64,000 nt of DNA from DASXHY01 sp035552155 (GCA_035552155.1 DASZLX010000015.1:248001-312000), one strand, 5' to 3'; positions 16,949 through 26,750 are shown, counted from the stretch's first letter. Notes: generated from the letters alone by a model not told the origin. Translations and numbers: made by a program.

Positions 16949-17283
16949 TCGGGGCGATTGGCCTGGGCAGTTCTTTAATCAAGGCTTCCCACACTGAAGC
17001 CTCCTTCATTGATCTTCCTTAAATTTGCGAAACGCCGCTCGCATAAATTTTCCCGCGTGTTTTTTGTGAGCAAAACGTTTTGGTTTGTTTTCCGAACCGC
17101 CGCAGCATCGTAACAAAGTCCGGCTACTTTCATTCCCGCGCTAAAAACCGGACGCAGGACGCACGAACGCGTCAGTGTTTTTCGCGCGGGCAGGTTTCTC
17201 ATTGCCGGCCGAAGTATTTATTCGCGCTGGCAGCCACTCTCGGGGAACGCCCGCGCAACGCTCTGGATTCGTGGGAAGGAAAT
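16949..17283 (+). other. intergenic region before the AraC regulator gene
   Basis: 335 bases. The only structure I see is the 7-bp stem AGGCTTC (16982-16988) / GAAGCCT (16996-17002), which may weakly attenuate the export-lipoprotein transcript. The rest includes A/T-rich tracts (~17040-17095) suited to a promoter for the regulator gene, but no confident -35/-10 pair. No credible gene. Confidence 0.4.
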
Positions 17284-18189
17284 ATGAAATCGACCGATAT
17301 ATATGAGTTTCACCTGGCCATCCGGGAAGCGGTTGTGCCGGCGGGGAGGGAGTGGCCGTCCCGCTTCTCAAACTGGCTGATGCTTCGGGTGCAGGCGGGA
17401 GCGGGGTATTGGATGAACCGGAAACAAAACCTGGAGTTGGAAGCCGGCACCGTGCTGATGGTTCCTCCCGAGTCCAACGGCAGCATCCGGGCCAGCCAGA
17501 TCAACAGCCTTTCGATCGCTTTTTTCTGCGTCGATCCTACGCGTTTGTCCGGCTTGATGACGGTGGTGGAACAGACATTTTTCCGAACCGCGGCGGCGAA
17601 AAAAGAACTCCTGGCGCGTATTCTTCCCCCGCAACATCCGGTGGCCGCGAAAATGCAGGTGCTCTTCACGGATCGAAAAACGGATGGCAGCCTCTTTCGC
17701 CTGCAACTCCTCCAAATCTTCATCGAGTTGTTCGGAAACGAGCTGGATCGCGGAATTTTGGAGCCGGAAGCGGGCGCTGACGCCAAGCAGCGCCTGACGG
17801 ACTTTTTACGAACAACTCAGACCAGCGAGCTGCTGAACCTGAGCTTTTCCGAGCTGGTGGTTATCTCGCGTTGCACGCCGCGGCATTTCAGCCGGATTTT
17901 TCGGGAAGTGGTGGGCATGTCTTTTCGGGACAAACGGGCTGAACTTCGCTTGAGCCGCGCCCGCGACCTTCTCCTGGGCACAAATTTAAAAATCGTGGAT
18001 GTCGCGCTGGAAAGTGGTTTCCAGTCTTTAAGTTTATTCAGCCTGATGTTCGCCCGGCGCTTTGGAACGAGTCCGGGAAAATGGAGGCAACAATATCAGC
18101 AGGAAAAAATCGCCAGCGTGCGTAACCCGAGGAAGACTCCGTTTTCGGTTTCCGAAGTCTATCGGGCAAACACCCTGCAAACGCTATGA
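17284..18189 (+). CDS. AraC-family transcriptional regulator
   Basis: ATG 17284 is preceded by AAGGAAAT and gives 301 aa; the frame is open further upstream but has no better start. The N-terminal ~100 residues look like a cupin-type AraC sensor domain (WMNRKQNLELEAGTVLMVPP). The C-terminal ~100 residues carry two helix-turn-helix motifs (NLSFSELVVISRCTPRHFSR; KIVDVALESGFQSLSLFSLM) and the family signature RRFGTSPGKWRQQ. It sits between the export lipoprotein and the initiating sugar transferase in the same orientation, so it is a likely regulator of this exopolysaccharide locus. Confidence 0.88.
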   Translation: MKSTDIYEFHLAIREAVVPAGREWPSRFSNWLMLRVQAGAGYWMNRKQNLELEAGTVLMVPPESNGSIRASQINSLSIAFFCVDPTRLSGLMTVVEQTFFRTAAAKKELLARILPPQHPVAAKMQVLFTDRKTDGSLFRLQLLQIFIELFGNELDRGILEPEAGADAKQRLTDFLRTTQTSELLNLSFSELVVISRCTPRHFSRIFREVVGMSFRDKRAELRLSRARDLLLGTNLKIVDVALESGFQSLSLFSLMFARRFGTSPGKWRQQYQQEKIASVRNPRKTPFSVSEVYRANTLQTL

Positions 18190-18268
18190 AAGTGAGCTGG
18201 GAAAAATCCGGAAAAGCATCGAACGCGGTGGACCGCTTCCGAATTTTGGGCTGGTAACCGGCGCTTTT

Positions 18269-19666
18269 ATGTTTGCCACTCGTTCAATTGGGATTCGGGC
18301 GCTATCGCTGTTCTGGCAATTGGTCATTATCACCGCCACGTTCTGGGGTTGGTTGTTTGTCTGGCAAAATTCGGTCTTCGATAAGAGTCCGGAATTTCAG
18401 CGATACATCGTGTACTATGAATTTCTGATGATCGGCGTAGTCTTTGGGTTTGGAAACAAGCCGGAAAACGGCGAGGTGAAAAAGGATTGGATTTTAGCCA
18501 ATCGAAGGAGTTTGCGTCAGGCATTTTTTGCGTTGTTCGGTGTCTTGGTCATCGTGTTTGCGGCGAAAGACGCCGGAATTTCGCGCTCCTTCATCCTGAG
18601 CTATCTGCCGGTGCTTTATGGCAGTCTGCTTTTTTCGAACTACTGGCTCTCTCTTTCCATTGGGCAGCGCGCATTTTCCGGCGATCGGCAGGAGCGCGCG
18701 GCTTTGGTGGGCACGCTTGAAACCGTGGGCCGGATCCAGCCGTGGTTGGAACGCAAACAATCCATGGGCATGAAAACGGTCGGAGTCGTCTGTCCGGACA
18801 CCGCCTCCCCGGCCGATTCCTTGTGGCCCATTTTGGGAAACCTCGACGAGATGGCTGATGTTTTGCGAAACAACTCCATTACGCAACTGATTGTGCTGAA
18901 TCTATCGCTCGGGAGCGAACGTCTCCGCGAGATAACTCAACTTTGCGAAGACGCCGCAGTCAGATTGGTGGTTCTGCATGATCTGAACTCTTATTTTAAC
19001 CATAACACTGTGGTGTTTGAGGACGACGGCGTTCGTTTTATTGCCCTACGTGAGGAGCCGCTGGAAAGCCCGTTGAACCGTTTCATAAAAAGGCTTTTCG
19101 ATTTGGCGGTGGCCGTGCCGGTGATTGTTTTTATCCTGCCGCCGGCATGCATTTTGGTCTGGTGCATACAGAGGCTTCATTCTCCTGGCCCCTTGGTTTT
19201 CAAACAGGTGCGCAATGGGATGCTCGGACGGTCCTTTGAGATTTACAAGTTTCGCACCATGCATATGTCGGGTGATTGCGATGTTCGACAGGCGACCAGA
19301 AACGATTCCCGCATCTTTCCCGGTGGCGACTGGCTGCGCCGCACCAGCATTGACGAACTGCCGCAGTTCCTGAATGTCTTCCTCGGGCACATGAGTGTGG
19401 TCGGTCCCCGGCCGCACCTGCCCAAACATGACGAGACTTTTGCCGCCGCGATGGGAAATTACCTGATTCGCCGATTCATCCGGCCGGGTATTACGGGCTG
19501 GGCGCAAGTCAGCGGTCTTCGCGGCCAAATCCATCATGAGACCGACATTCAACAGCGCGTGGAGGCGGACATCTATTATCTCGAAAACTGGTCATTTAGT
19601 TTTGATGTCGTCGTCGTCTTGAAAACAATCAAGCACTGTTTCACGCCGCCCAAGACGGCATATTAA
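18269..19666 (+). CDS. undecaprenyl-phosphate sugar phosphotransferase (WbaP/PglC-type)
   Basis: Start ATG 18269 gives 465 aa beginning with a transmembrane region (LSLFWQLVIITATFWGWLFVW). Several N-terminal helices and a central Rossmann-like region (TIGR03025-type polyprenyl glycosylphosphotransferase layout) are followed by the catalytic module: one more helix (LAVAVPVIVFILPPACILVW), QVRNGMLGRSFEIYKFRTM, RRTSIDELPQFLNVFLGHMS, VGPRPHLPKHDE and RPGITGWAQVSGLRG. The enzyme transfers a sugar-1-phosphate to undecaprenyl phosphate and starts repeat-unit synthesis. It follows the AraC gene by 79 bp. Confidence 0.93.
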   Translation: MFATRSIGIRALSLFWQLVIITATFWGWLFVWQNSVFDKSPEFQRYIVYYEFLMIGVVFGFGNKPENGEVKKDWILANRRSLRQAFFALFGVLVIVFAAKDAGISRSFILSYLPVLYGSLLFSNYWLSLSIGQRAFSGDRQERAALVGTLETVGRIQPWLERKQSMGMKTVGVVCPDTASPADSLWPILGNLDEMADVLRNNSITQLIVLNLSLGSERLREITQLCEDAAVRLVVLHDLNSYFNHNTVVFEDDGVRFIALREEPLESPLNRFIKRLFDLAVAVPVIVFILPPACILVWCIQRLHSPGPLVFKQVRNGMLGRSFEIYKFRTMHMSGDCDVRQATRNDSRIFPGGDWLRRTSIDELPQFLNVFLGHMSVVGPRPHLPKHDETFAAAMGNYLIRRFIRPGITGWAQVSGLRGQIHHETDIQQRVEADIYYLENWSFSFDVVVVLKTIKHCFTPPKTAY

Positions 19667-20002
19667 ATGCCTGTTTCCGCGATCGTGACCGTCGGCCCAA
19701 TTCACTTGAATGAAACAATTCCGACATCGAATCGACATTGAGCGGAACCAAAATCTTATCCACGGTGTTTTCCCGATCGTGACAGAAGCCCGGACGTGGT
19801 GATTTGACAGGATCGAATCATTCCGGGTCGGTGGATTCTGAACTCGTCGAAATGAATTAACGCGCCGGACGGATTGACGCATTTCAGTGCGGAACCGTCC
19901 AAGTCCGGAGGCATGCACAAATACAACGGCCGACAAACTCTTGCGATGGATGATCCCAATCTCCCGGTTCTCGCGCTGCGCGATTCGATTTAATGACGTT
20001 TT
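19667..20002 (+). other. intergenic region upstream of the co-polymerase gene
   Basis: 336 bases with no credible gene. GATCGTGAC occurs twice (about 19680 and 19778), and CGGAACCGTCCAAGTCCGG (~19890) is a weak inverted repeat. TTGACA at ~19806 could be a -35 element but no matching -10 is evident. A separate promoter for the genes from 20003 onward is plausible. Confidence 0.35.
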
Positions 20003-22123
20003 GTGACTGACCAGACACTCATTCTCCCACCCGATCCCTCCGGCAATGGACACGGCGCGAATTATCGGCTGACCATGATGGTTCCGAAGCGCCGATTTTT
20101 GTCCTATTTGCGAGAACGTTGGTGGGTGGTTTTGGTTTCCATCACTTTATTTTTGGGAGCCGTCATCGTTTACGAAACAATCCGGCCGCCGAGTTATCGA
20201 TCCTTTGCACAGCTTTATGTCTCGAGCGATACGCCGCTCAGTCCGATGGGATTTCTCACCGAGGATTCCCAGAATTATTTCGGCACCCAGATTGAATTGC
20301 TCAAGAGCGCCCGCCTGCAGGCGGCCGTGTATGAAAAGCTGGGTGTTTCGCCTAAACCCGGCCAGAAAGCCCCGGTGGAAATCAACGTGACTCAGCCTCT
20401 TAAAACGTCCCTTTTGGATGTGCAGGCAACCGGCTCGGATGCGGATTTGGTCCAGCGGTTCCTGCAGGCTTTGATTGACGAATATCTTGCTTATAAAAAA
20501 GAGACTCGGCTGGCGAGCTCTGAAGATTTGTTGATCTCCATTACCGCGCAAGTCGCGCGAAAGGCGGAGGATCTGCAGGCGGAACAGGAGAAATTTACCG
20601 AGTTTCAGAAAACCAATAATGTGGCCGTCCTGGAAGCGGACGCGAAGAGTGCGGGAATGTATTTGTCCGACCTCAACCTTCAATTGGCGAAGCTGCGCCT
20701 GGAGCGAAAAATTCTCAGCGAAGTTTCCGATCCCGCTGGGATGACATCGATGGCCTCGCAGACGAACGAGCCAGACACCGCGCCGATTTCGTCCGCGGAA
20801 GAAACGATAACGAATGACGTTTCCAAAGATGATGATTCTTCGCTCAAATCGGCGCGGGTGGAATTGGCGGTGATGCTCGGCGACAAAGAGGAAAGGGTCC
20901 GTGCCATGGGTGAGCACCGTTTTGAGGAGGAAGTGGCGCGATTGCAGCGTCTGGTTTCCATTCTGGAAAGTGATTTGATGGCTCGTAAGGGATTGGAAAT
21001 GCAAGACCTGGATAAGCGAATGGAGGCTATTTCCGAAGCCATTCCGGCGTGGGAAGCGCGCATGCTCGATATTAACAATCGGCTGGCGCAAGCCCAACGC
21101 ATGAAGAGCAATATCGAACGCCAGCAGGAGTTTTACGATCATCTGCTGAGCACGATGCAAAACGTGGACCTCAACAAAAACGTGCAACAGGAAAGGCTTT
21201 CGCTGCTGCAGCCGGCCGCTTCCGCGAAGCCGGAAACCCGCAGCCTGCTATTGCGCATCGCCCTCGCCGTGGTCGGGGGAACCGTCGTGAGCGTGGGAAT
21301 GGTGTTCGTCTGGTATTTGTTGGACGATCGCCTGGTGTCGGTGCGGGATATTCGCGATCAGTTTGGAGAAACCATTTTGGGATTGGTGCCGCAGATTCGC
21401 GTGCCGCGCGCAAATCCGGAGCGGGCGCTCCTGGAAAGTAATGATTCGCGAACCGCCTATGCCGAGTCATTCCGCCATCTGCGTTCTGCACTATTGCTTT
21501 CCGAGGCTGGGGAAACGCCCGCCCAACCACGGACCGTGCTGTTCACCAGTGCGATGCCCAATGAAGGCAAGACGACCGTGGCCATCAATGTCGCTCGCGT
21601 GCTCGCCAAGAGCGGTCTGCGGGTGGCACTCGTGAATGCCGATTTGCACAGCGCCGGCGGCACAGCGGCTTTCGGCGAATCCAACGGGCACGGGCTGGTG
21701 AATTTCCTGCGCGGTGAGGTGGACTTGAGCGAAATTTTACACCCGTCGAACATCTCGGGACTGACGGTGGTTCCGAGTGGCGCCCATGCCGGTGAGGAGG
21801 GATTATTCCTTCGGCGGCAATTGGAGGAATTAATCAAGAGCCTGCGGGAACAAAATGAGTTTGTGATTTTGGACGGCCCCTCCGTGCTGTCGGCGGACGA
21901 TGCGGCGCTGCTCGTGCCGCACGCCGATTCCGTCGTGCTTGTGACGCGGCCTTTTCACACCCGCTCACGGTCGATCCGGCAGGCTCTGGACATGCTCTAT
22001 CAAAGAAGAGCAAAACAGGTAGCCATCATTTTGAACCGTGCGCGCGCCGAGGATTTGGCGGGATATTACGAGGAAAATGGCCGGAGCCTCGCCGGGAAAA
22101 ACGCAGCCGGGACGCGGAATTAG
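20003..22123 (+). CDS. Wzc-type polysaccharide co-polymerase with divergent BY-kinase domain
   Basis: A 706-aa protein, probable GTG start. TM1 ~40-58, a periplasmic Wzz-like domain with long coiled coil (~180-400), TM2 ~417-440, then a cytoplasmic P-loop domain. Walker A is intact (SAMPNEGKTT, 516-525). Walker A' reads VALVNADLHS (541-550), whereas BY-kinases have hhhhDxDxR: Asp is Asn545 and Arg is His549, with only Asp547 kept. Walker B is FVILDGPS (Asp624). The C-terminus has only one YY pair, not the usual Tyr cluster. It should control chain length and couple polymerisation to export, but tyrosine kinase activity is doubtful. Confidence 0.88.
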   Translation: MTDQTLILPPDPSGNGHGANYRLTMMVPKRRFLSYLRERWWVVLVSITLFLGAVIVYETIRPPSYRSFAQLYVSSDTPLSPMGFLTEDSQNYFGTQIELLKSARLQAAVYEKLGVSPKPGQKAPVEINVTQPLKTSLLDVQATGSDADLVQRFLQALIDEYLAYKKETRLASSEDLLISITAQVARKAEDLQAEQEKFTEFQKTNNVAVLEADAKSAGMYLSDLNLQLAKLRLERKILSEVSDPAGMTSMASQTNEPDTAPISSAEETITNDVSKDDDSSLKSARVELAVMLGDKEERVRAMGEHRFEEEVARLQRLVSILESDLMARKGLEMQDLDKRMEAISEAIPAWEARMLDINNRLAQAQRMKSNIERQQEFYDHLLSTMQNVDLNKNVQQERLSLLQPAASAKPETRSLLLRIALAVVGGTVVSVGMVFVWYLLDDRLVSVRDIRDQFGETILGLVPQIRVPRANPERALLESNDSRTAYAESFRHLRSALLLSEAGETPAQPRTVLFTSAMPNEGKTTVAINVARVLAKSGLRVALVNADLHSAGGTAAFGESNGHGLVNFLRGEVDLSEILHPSNISGLTVVPSGAHAGEEGLFLRRQLEELIKSLREQNEFVILDGPSVLSADDAALLVPHADSVVLVTRPFHTRSRSIRQALDMLYQRRAKQVAIILNRARAEDLAGYYEENGRSLAGKNAAGTRN

Positions 22124-22196
22124 TCACGGCAATTCGCGAACTGCCCACTCGCAATCTATTTCAACTTTGAGATTAGTGAATCTCAGCTTAAAGCCG

Positions 22197-23567
22197 ATGC
22201 GTCGTCGTTCGGGAATACGAAACCGGTTTCTCAGCGTGTTATTTTTCTGGTTGCTCGTTTCCGAGGCATCGCACGCGGCGACCCCGCACTTCGTGTTTGC
22301 GCATTACATGGTCTGTTTCGCGACCTATGGAGAAAACATCGGCGGTTACGAACGGGAAATCCAGGAGGCCCAATCGGCGGGCATCTATGGCTTCGCGTTG
22401 GACGTCGGAGCGTGGAGCGGGCCGGATACCTATTACAAAAGCCGCGTGAAGCTGATGTACGATGCCGCGGAAAGTTTGCAGACGGGCTTCAAACTATTTT
22501 TCTCGGTCGAGATCACGAACACCGCGGACATCGTGGACATGGTTACGAGTTACGCGGGCCGCACCAACACGTTTCGCCAGGGAAACAAAGTTGTGCTTTC
22601 GACCTTTGGACAAAACAATCTTGATTGGTCGAACAGCGTTTTCGCTCCGCTCAAAACCAATGGAATTTCGGTTTGTTTCGTTCCCCACTTCTGGTCCGAT
22701 CCGGTTCAGGAATTGCCGGGCTATGCGGATGCCGTGAATACGCTGCAAAAGTATGGCGGTTTGCTCGACGGATTGTTTTTATTTGGAGCCGCCGGCCTGC
22801 CGGCGCAACTGGCCCAGTGCAACTCCAATTACACCCGGGCGGTTCATCAAGCCGGGAAAATTTTCATGGCCAGTGTCACGCCGCATTATTGGGGAGCGGC
22901 GCAATACAGCGCGGGCCGGCGTTATTTTGAATTTGACGGCGGCGAAGGCATCAGCCTCCAGTGGAATTCCATCATTCAGAATCAGCCTGACTGGGTCGAA
23001 ATTACCACTTGGAATGATTTCAACGAAAGCACTTACATCGCCCCGATTGAAAATCCCGGGCAGTACGAGTCCCAATTGCAGACGCCGGTGCGGTATTCGC
23101 ACAAAGGTGATTTTGAACTTTTCCGCTACTACATCAACTGGTTCAAAACCGGAAAGGTTCCCGCTCAGAATTCCCCCGCCTTGTTCTTTTCTTATCGAAC
23201 TCATCCCAAAAGTGCAGTCGCTTCCAATACGAATGATGTGCCGGTGACCTGGTTTATCGGCAGTGTGGACGACACAATTTACACGACGGTCTTTCTCCCC
23301 GCGCCGGCGGAATTGGAAATCACTTCGGGCGGCATCGCCACAACGTATGCGCTGGCCGCCGGCAATCAATACGTGAGAACACCATTTTTTCCGGGCGATC
23401 AAAAGTTCAGCCTGAAGCGCAACGGCGCCGAACTGTTGTCCGTGCAAGGGCCGGCGATTCAGTCCGCAATCCAGGTGTATGATTTTTTTCCGGCTACCGG
23501 CTTTGCCTACGGAACGAATAGTATTTTGGGACCGCCCGGAAATCTCCGCGTTCAGCCCGCGCAGTAA
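22197..23567 (+). CDS. secreted GH71-like alpha-1,3-glucanase
   Basis: ATG 22197 gives a 456-aa protein with signal peptide (FLSVLFFWLLVSEASHA). The mature start HFVFAHYMV (31-39) and the block WVEITTWNDFNESTYI (266-281) match glycoside hydrolase family 71, whose known members hydrolyse alpha-1,3-glucan (mutanase); most are fungal. FALDVGAWSG and FSVEITNTADIVDMV fit a (beta/alpha)8 barrel. A C-terminal beta domain (~340-456) follows. It lies 73 bp after the co-polymerase and 16 bp before the flippase, so it belongs to the EPS operon. It may trim or release the polymer, similar in role to hydrolases in other EPS loci; substrate is inferred. Confidence 0.78.
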   Translation: MRRRSGIRNRFLSVLFFWLLVSEASHAATPHFVFAHYMVCFATYGENIGGYEREIQEAQSAGIYGFALDVGAWSGPDTYYKSRVKLMYDAAESLQTGFKLFFSVEITNTADIVDMVTSYAGRTNTFRQGNKVVLSTFGQNNLDWSNSVFAPLKTNGISVCFVPHFWSDPVQELPGYADAVNTLQKYGGLLDGLFLFGAAGLPAQLAQCNSNYTRAVHQAGKIFMASVTPHYWGAAQYSAGRRYFEFDGGEGISLQWNSIIQNQPDWVEITTWNDFNESTYIAPIENPGQYESQLQTPVRYSHKGDFELFRYYINWFKTGKVPAQNSPALFFSYRTHPKSAVASNTNDVPVTWFIGSVDDTIYTTVFLPAPAELEITSGGIATTYALAAGNQYVRTPFFPGDQKFSLKRNGAELLSVQGPAIQSAIQVYDFFPATGFAYGTNSILGPPGNLRVQPAQ

Positions 23568-23583
23568 TTCTTCTCGCCCGGCA

Positions 23584-24963
23584 ATGATCACCCCTCGCAT
23601 CAGTAATTGGATCACCATGGTCTCTCCGACAGCGTTGCGGCCGTTATGGGCGAAGTTTCCGTCCTCGCCGCTTTCCGCCCGCCTGGCCCGCGGCGTCTTC
23701 TGGTCGCTGATCGGCGCTGCCGTCGCGCGCGGAACCGGAGTTTTGAGCGCGATCATCGTGGCGCGGGTGCTGGGCATTTCCGCATTCGGCGAATTTACAA
23801 TTATCCAAAGCACGGTGGGGTTATTCGGCACCTTTGCTGGCCTGGGCCTCGGAATCACCGCCACGAAATACGTGGCTGAATTGCGTGAGTCTGATCCTCA
23901 ACGTTGCGGACGCGTCATCAGCCTGATTCTGCTGATTGCCGTGGCCGGGGGAATCGTGGCGGGCATCGCGCTGTTTGTGTTCGCCGATTGGCTGGCGACG
24001 CGCACGCTGGCTGCGCCCCAACTGGCTCCAATTTTGCGTTACGGTTGCGCGCTCGCGCTTTTCACCGCGTTACAAGGAGTCTATACCGGCGCGCTGGGCG
24101 GCTTCGAGGCGTTCAAACGCGTCGCGCAAATCAATTGGATTGGGGCCATGCTGGGAACGTCGGCAATGGTCGGATGCACATTCGCGGCGGGATTGCCGGG
24201 CGCGGTTTGGGGGAGCGTGCTTCAGGTCGCGATCAGTTGTGTCCTGGGACACATTGCCTTGTCAAAAGAAGCCGCCCGCTGCGGAGTGAAAATGATGTGG
24301 CCGTCCCATCTCGAAGATTTTCGCATCCTCTGGCGCTTCAGTCTGCCGGCGTTTCTCTCCAGCATTCTCATTAGTCCGGCAAATTGGGCCTGCAATACCC
24401 TGCTCGTGAATCAAGACCATGGCTTTCGCGAAATTGCGCTCGTCAATGCCGCCGGTCAGTGGAAAAACTTTCTTTCCTTTCTTCCGTTGATGATGACCTC
24501 CGTCCTGGTGCCGATCTTTTCAAATCTTTATCACGCCGGCGAAGCGCAAACGTTCAACAAGTTGTTATGGAAAAATGTGCTGACCAACTTTTGTGTTTGC
24601 CTCCTGCTCGCGCTGCCACTCGCGATTCTCGCTCCGTGGATACTGGAGCGTTACGGTTCCGTTTTCAGGCAGGGAGTGCCCATCTTTTTGATCACGATTG
24701 GCGGCACGGCCCTCGTGGCCGTGAACAATCTTTTCTCCCGGGCGATGCAGGCAACCGGGCGGGCGTGGTTGGATTTCGGATTCACGGCGATTTGGTCGGC
24801 GGTCCTGGTTTCCGCCTGTTTCTTTCTCATCCCGGCACATAAAGGAGTGGGCCTGGCCGTCGCACATCTTCTGGCGGCCGTGGCGCTGGGAGCCGGCCAG
24901 TGGATTTTTATCCGGCGGCTGTTTATCCGCAATTCCGTAAGTGAAAAGACCGCCATCCCATGA
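23584..24963 (+). CDS. wzx: Wzx-type polysaccharide flippase (MOP superfamily)
   Basis: Start ATG 23584, 459 aa with about 12-14 hydrophobic helices. The N-terminal motif ARGVFWSLIGAAVARGTGVLSAIIVARVLG with LGISAFGEFTIIQSTVG is typical of polysaccharide_synt family flippases. It moves undecaprenyl-linked repeat units across the inner membrane. It begins 16 bp after the GH71 gene and overlaps the next gene by ATGA (24960-24963), indicating translational coupling. Confidence 0.88.
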   Translation: MITPRISNWITMVSPTALRPLWAKFPSSPLSARLARGVFWSLIGAAVARGTGVLSAIIVARVLGISAFGEFTIIQSTVGLFGTFAGLGLGITATKYVAELRESDPQRCGRVISLILLIAVAGGIVAGIALFVFADWLATRTLAAPQLAPILRYGCALALFTALQGVYTGALGGFEAFKRVAQINWIGAMLGTSAMVGCTFAAGLPGAVWGSVLQVAISCVLGHIALSKEAARCGVKMMWPSHLEDFRILWRFSLPAFLSSILISPANWACNTLLVNQDHGFREIALVNAAGQWKNFLSFLPLMMTSVLVPIFSNLYHAGEAQTFNKLLWKNVLTNFCVCLLLALPLAILAPWILERYGSVFRQGVPIFLITIGGTALVAVNNLFSRAMQATGRAWLDFGFTAIWSAVLVSACFFLIPAHKGVGLAVAHLLAAVALGAGQWIFIRRLFIRNSVSEKTAIP

Positions 24964-25772
24964 CTGCGCTCATGCCGGCCATCGCGCCTCACTGGCGCGC
25001 CAGAAAAAATTACGCCGGCATGGCGGGCTGGATGATTCATATTTATAACCGCCTGCTGCGGCGCACGCCTCAATTGCCGTTGCCGGGACGCAGTCGCGCG
25101 GTGAGCGTCTGGCTAAAAGACCGCCGTCATCCATTTTTCGTGCGACTCGGTTCCACCGACATGCTGGTGCTGGATGAAATGTTTCATGCGCGGGAATATT
25201 CATTTGTCGAAGAGAGCCTGCGGGGCGTGCATCGGATCGTGGATCTGGGCGCGAATGTCGGGTTTTCACTTCGCTATTGGAATGAAGTTTTTCCCGGCGC
25301 CAAAATTCTGGCCGTCGAACCCGAGCCCGAAAACTTCAATCTATGCCGGCGCAATGTTGAAGCCGGGGGATTCGCGGATGCGGTCGAACTCGTTCGCGCC
25401 TGCGTGGGTTCACATCGGCGTCTGGCGCACCTTAGCGGCGGGGACGCGTGGGCGTATCAAATGAGCAGCCAGCCGGAAGCGGGAGCGCCGTCCGTCCCGG
25501 TGGTGCCTCTTTCGGAGCTTCTGGAAACACATTTTCCATGCGGCCAGATTGACCTTTTGAAATGCGACATCGAGGGAGCGGAACGCGAGTTGTTTGCGGA
25601 CTGCGCCTCGTGGATTTCTCGATTCAAGGCGATCGTCATCGAACTACACCCGCCGTACTCAACGGCGGAACTTTTCTCCGACCTGAATCGCGCCGGAGCG
25701 CAGTTTGACCTGGTGCGGGAGTTTTCGGAAAAACAGTGTCCCGTTTTACTGCTGCGCTCGCGCGCCTCGTGA
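24960..25772 (+). CDS. FkbM-family methyltransferase
   Basis: A 270-aa protein whose start overlaps the flippase stop (ATGA). SAM-binding motif VDLGANVGFS at 94-103, acidic AVEPEPENF after beta-2, and the FkbM signature LLKCDIEGAERE (~199-210) are present. FkbM enzymes O-methylate sugars or other hydroxyls, so it probably modifies a residue of the repeat unit. A second FkbM enzyme is encoded at 28055. Confidence 0.88.
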   Translation: MTALMPAIAPHWRARKNYAGMAGWMIHIYNRLLRRTPQLPLPGRSRAVSVWLKDRRHPFFVRLGSTDMLVLDEMFHAREYSFVEESLRGVHRIVDLGANVGFSLRYWNEVFPGAKILAVEPEPENFNLCRRNVEAGGFADAVELVRACVGSHRRLAHLSGGDAWAYQMSSQPEAGAPSVPVVPLSELLETHFPCGQIDLLKCDIEGAERELFADCASWISRFKAIVIELHPPYSTAELFSDLNRAGAQFDLVREFSEKQCPVLLLRSRAS

Positions 25773-25774
25773 AC

Positions 25775-26737
25775 ATGCTCGCTACGAATCAAAAGCCCAC
25801 GAGTTCCGCCACGGTTGTGATTACAACCAAAAACCGGATTGACGATCTGCGTAAAGCGGTCGCGTCCGCACTCGCACAGACCGCCAATCCGGAAATCATT
25901 GTCATGGATGACGCGTCATCCGACGGCACCGCGGAAGTGATGCGACGAGAGTTCCCGCAAGTTCCCGTGCATCGGACCGAGGTTTCGTGGGGTTACATTG
26001 CGCAACGCAACCGCGCGGCCCGCCTCGCTTCCGCGCCCATCATTTTCTCAATGGATGACGACGCGGTCTTTTCAACCCCGAATGTGATCAAGCAGACCTT
26101 GCGTGAGTTCAACGACCCGCGCATTGGAGCCGTGGCCATCCCTTTCGTGGACGTAAACACGAATCCGGCCATCCGGCAGAAAGCGCCGGAGCCGATTGGA
26201 ACCTACGCCGCCTACTCATTTATCGGCACCGCGCACGCGTTGCGCCGGGATCTTTTTCTGGCGCTGTTGGGATATCGAGAAATTCTCGTTCATCAGGGTG
26301 AGGAGGAAGATTACTGCATCCGAATGTTGAACGAAGGTTACATTACGAAGTGCGGCAATTCCGATCCCATTCACCACTTTGAATCACCACGACGAAGCTG
26401 GGAACGAATGGATTTCTACGGAGCGAGGAACAAAATCCTTTACGCCTGGCACAATATTCCGGCCAGCGCGTTAGCCACTCAAGTCAGTGGAAGGACGTTG
26501 AAAGCCCTGACTTTTTCATTGGAGCCGCGTCGGATGTGGACGCGCTTTCGCGGTCTATGCTCGGGTTTCACGCTGGTGGCCAGGGGCGCCGCCGCGCGCG
26601 AGCCGGTCAGCCGGAGTGTTTATCGTCTGAGCCAGGAATTGAAACGCCGCGGCGCGATTCCGTTGGAGGAGATTTTGAGCCGGTTGACCGAATCAACCGA
26701 GTTCCGCGGGCGGCGAGTTCCAGTTTCCGCGGTCTAA
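25775..26737 (+). CDS. family 2 glycosyltransferase
   Basis: ATG 25775 lies 2 bases after the previous stop and gives 320 aa. GT-A features: VVITTKNRIDDLRKAVASAL at the N-terminus, IIVMDDASSDGTAEVM, and the metal-binding SMDDDAVF (DxD region). A later acidic ED motif (EEEDYCIRML) provides the likely catalytic base. It should add one sugar to the lipid-linked repeat unit on the cytoplasmic face. The acceptor is unknown. Confidence 0.9.
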   Translation: MLATNQKPTSSATVVITTKNRIDDLRKAVASALAQTANPEIIVMDDASSDGTAEVMRREFPQVPVHRTEVSWGYIAQRNRAARLASAPIIFSMDDDAVFSTPNVIKQTLREFNDPRIGAVAIPFVDVNTNPAIRQKAPEPIGTYAAYSFIGTAHALRRDLFLALLGYREILVHQGEEEDYCIRMLNEGYITKCGNSDPIHHFESPRRSWERMDFYGARNKILYAWHNIPASALATQVSGRTLKALTFSLEPRRMWTRFRGLCSGFTLVARGAAAREPVSRSVYRLSQELKRRGAIPLEEILSRLTESTEFRGRRVPVSAV

Positions 26738-26750
26738 TGCGAACCCGAAA

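Noticed and set aside
20147..21187. Antisense frame (346 codons) over the co-polymerase
   Set aside because: It is composed of His/Arg/Phe-rich text opposite the coiled coil, an expected artefact of the codon usage.
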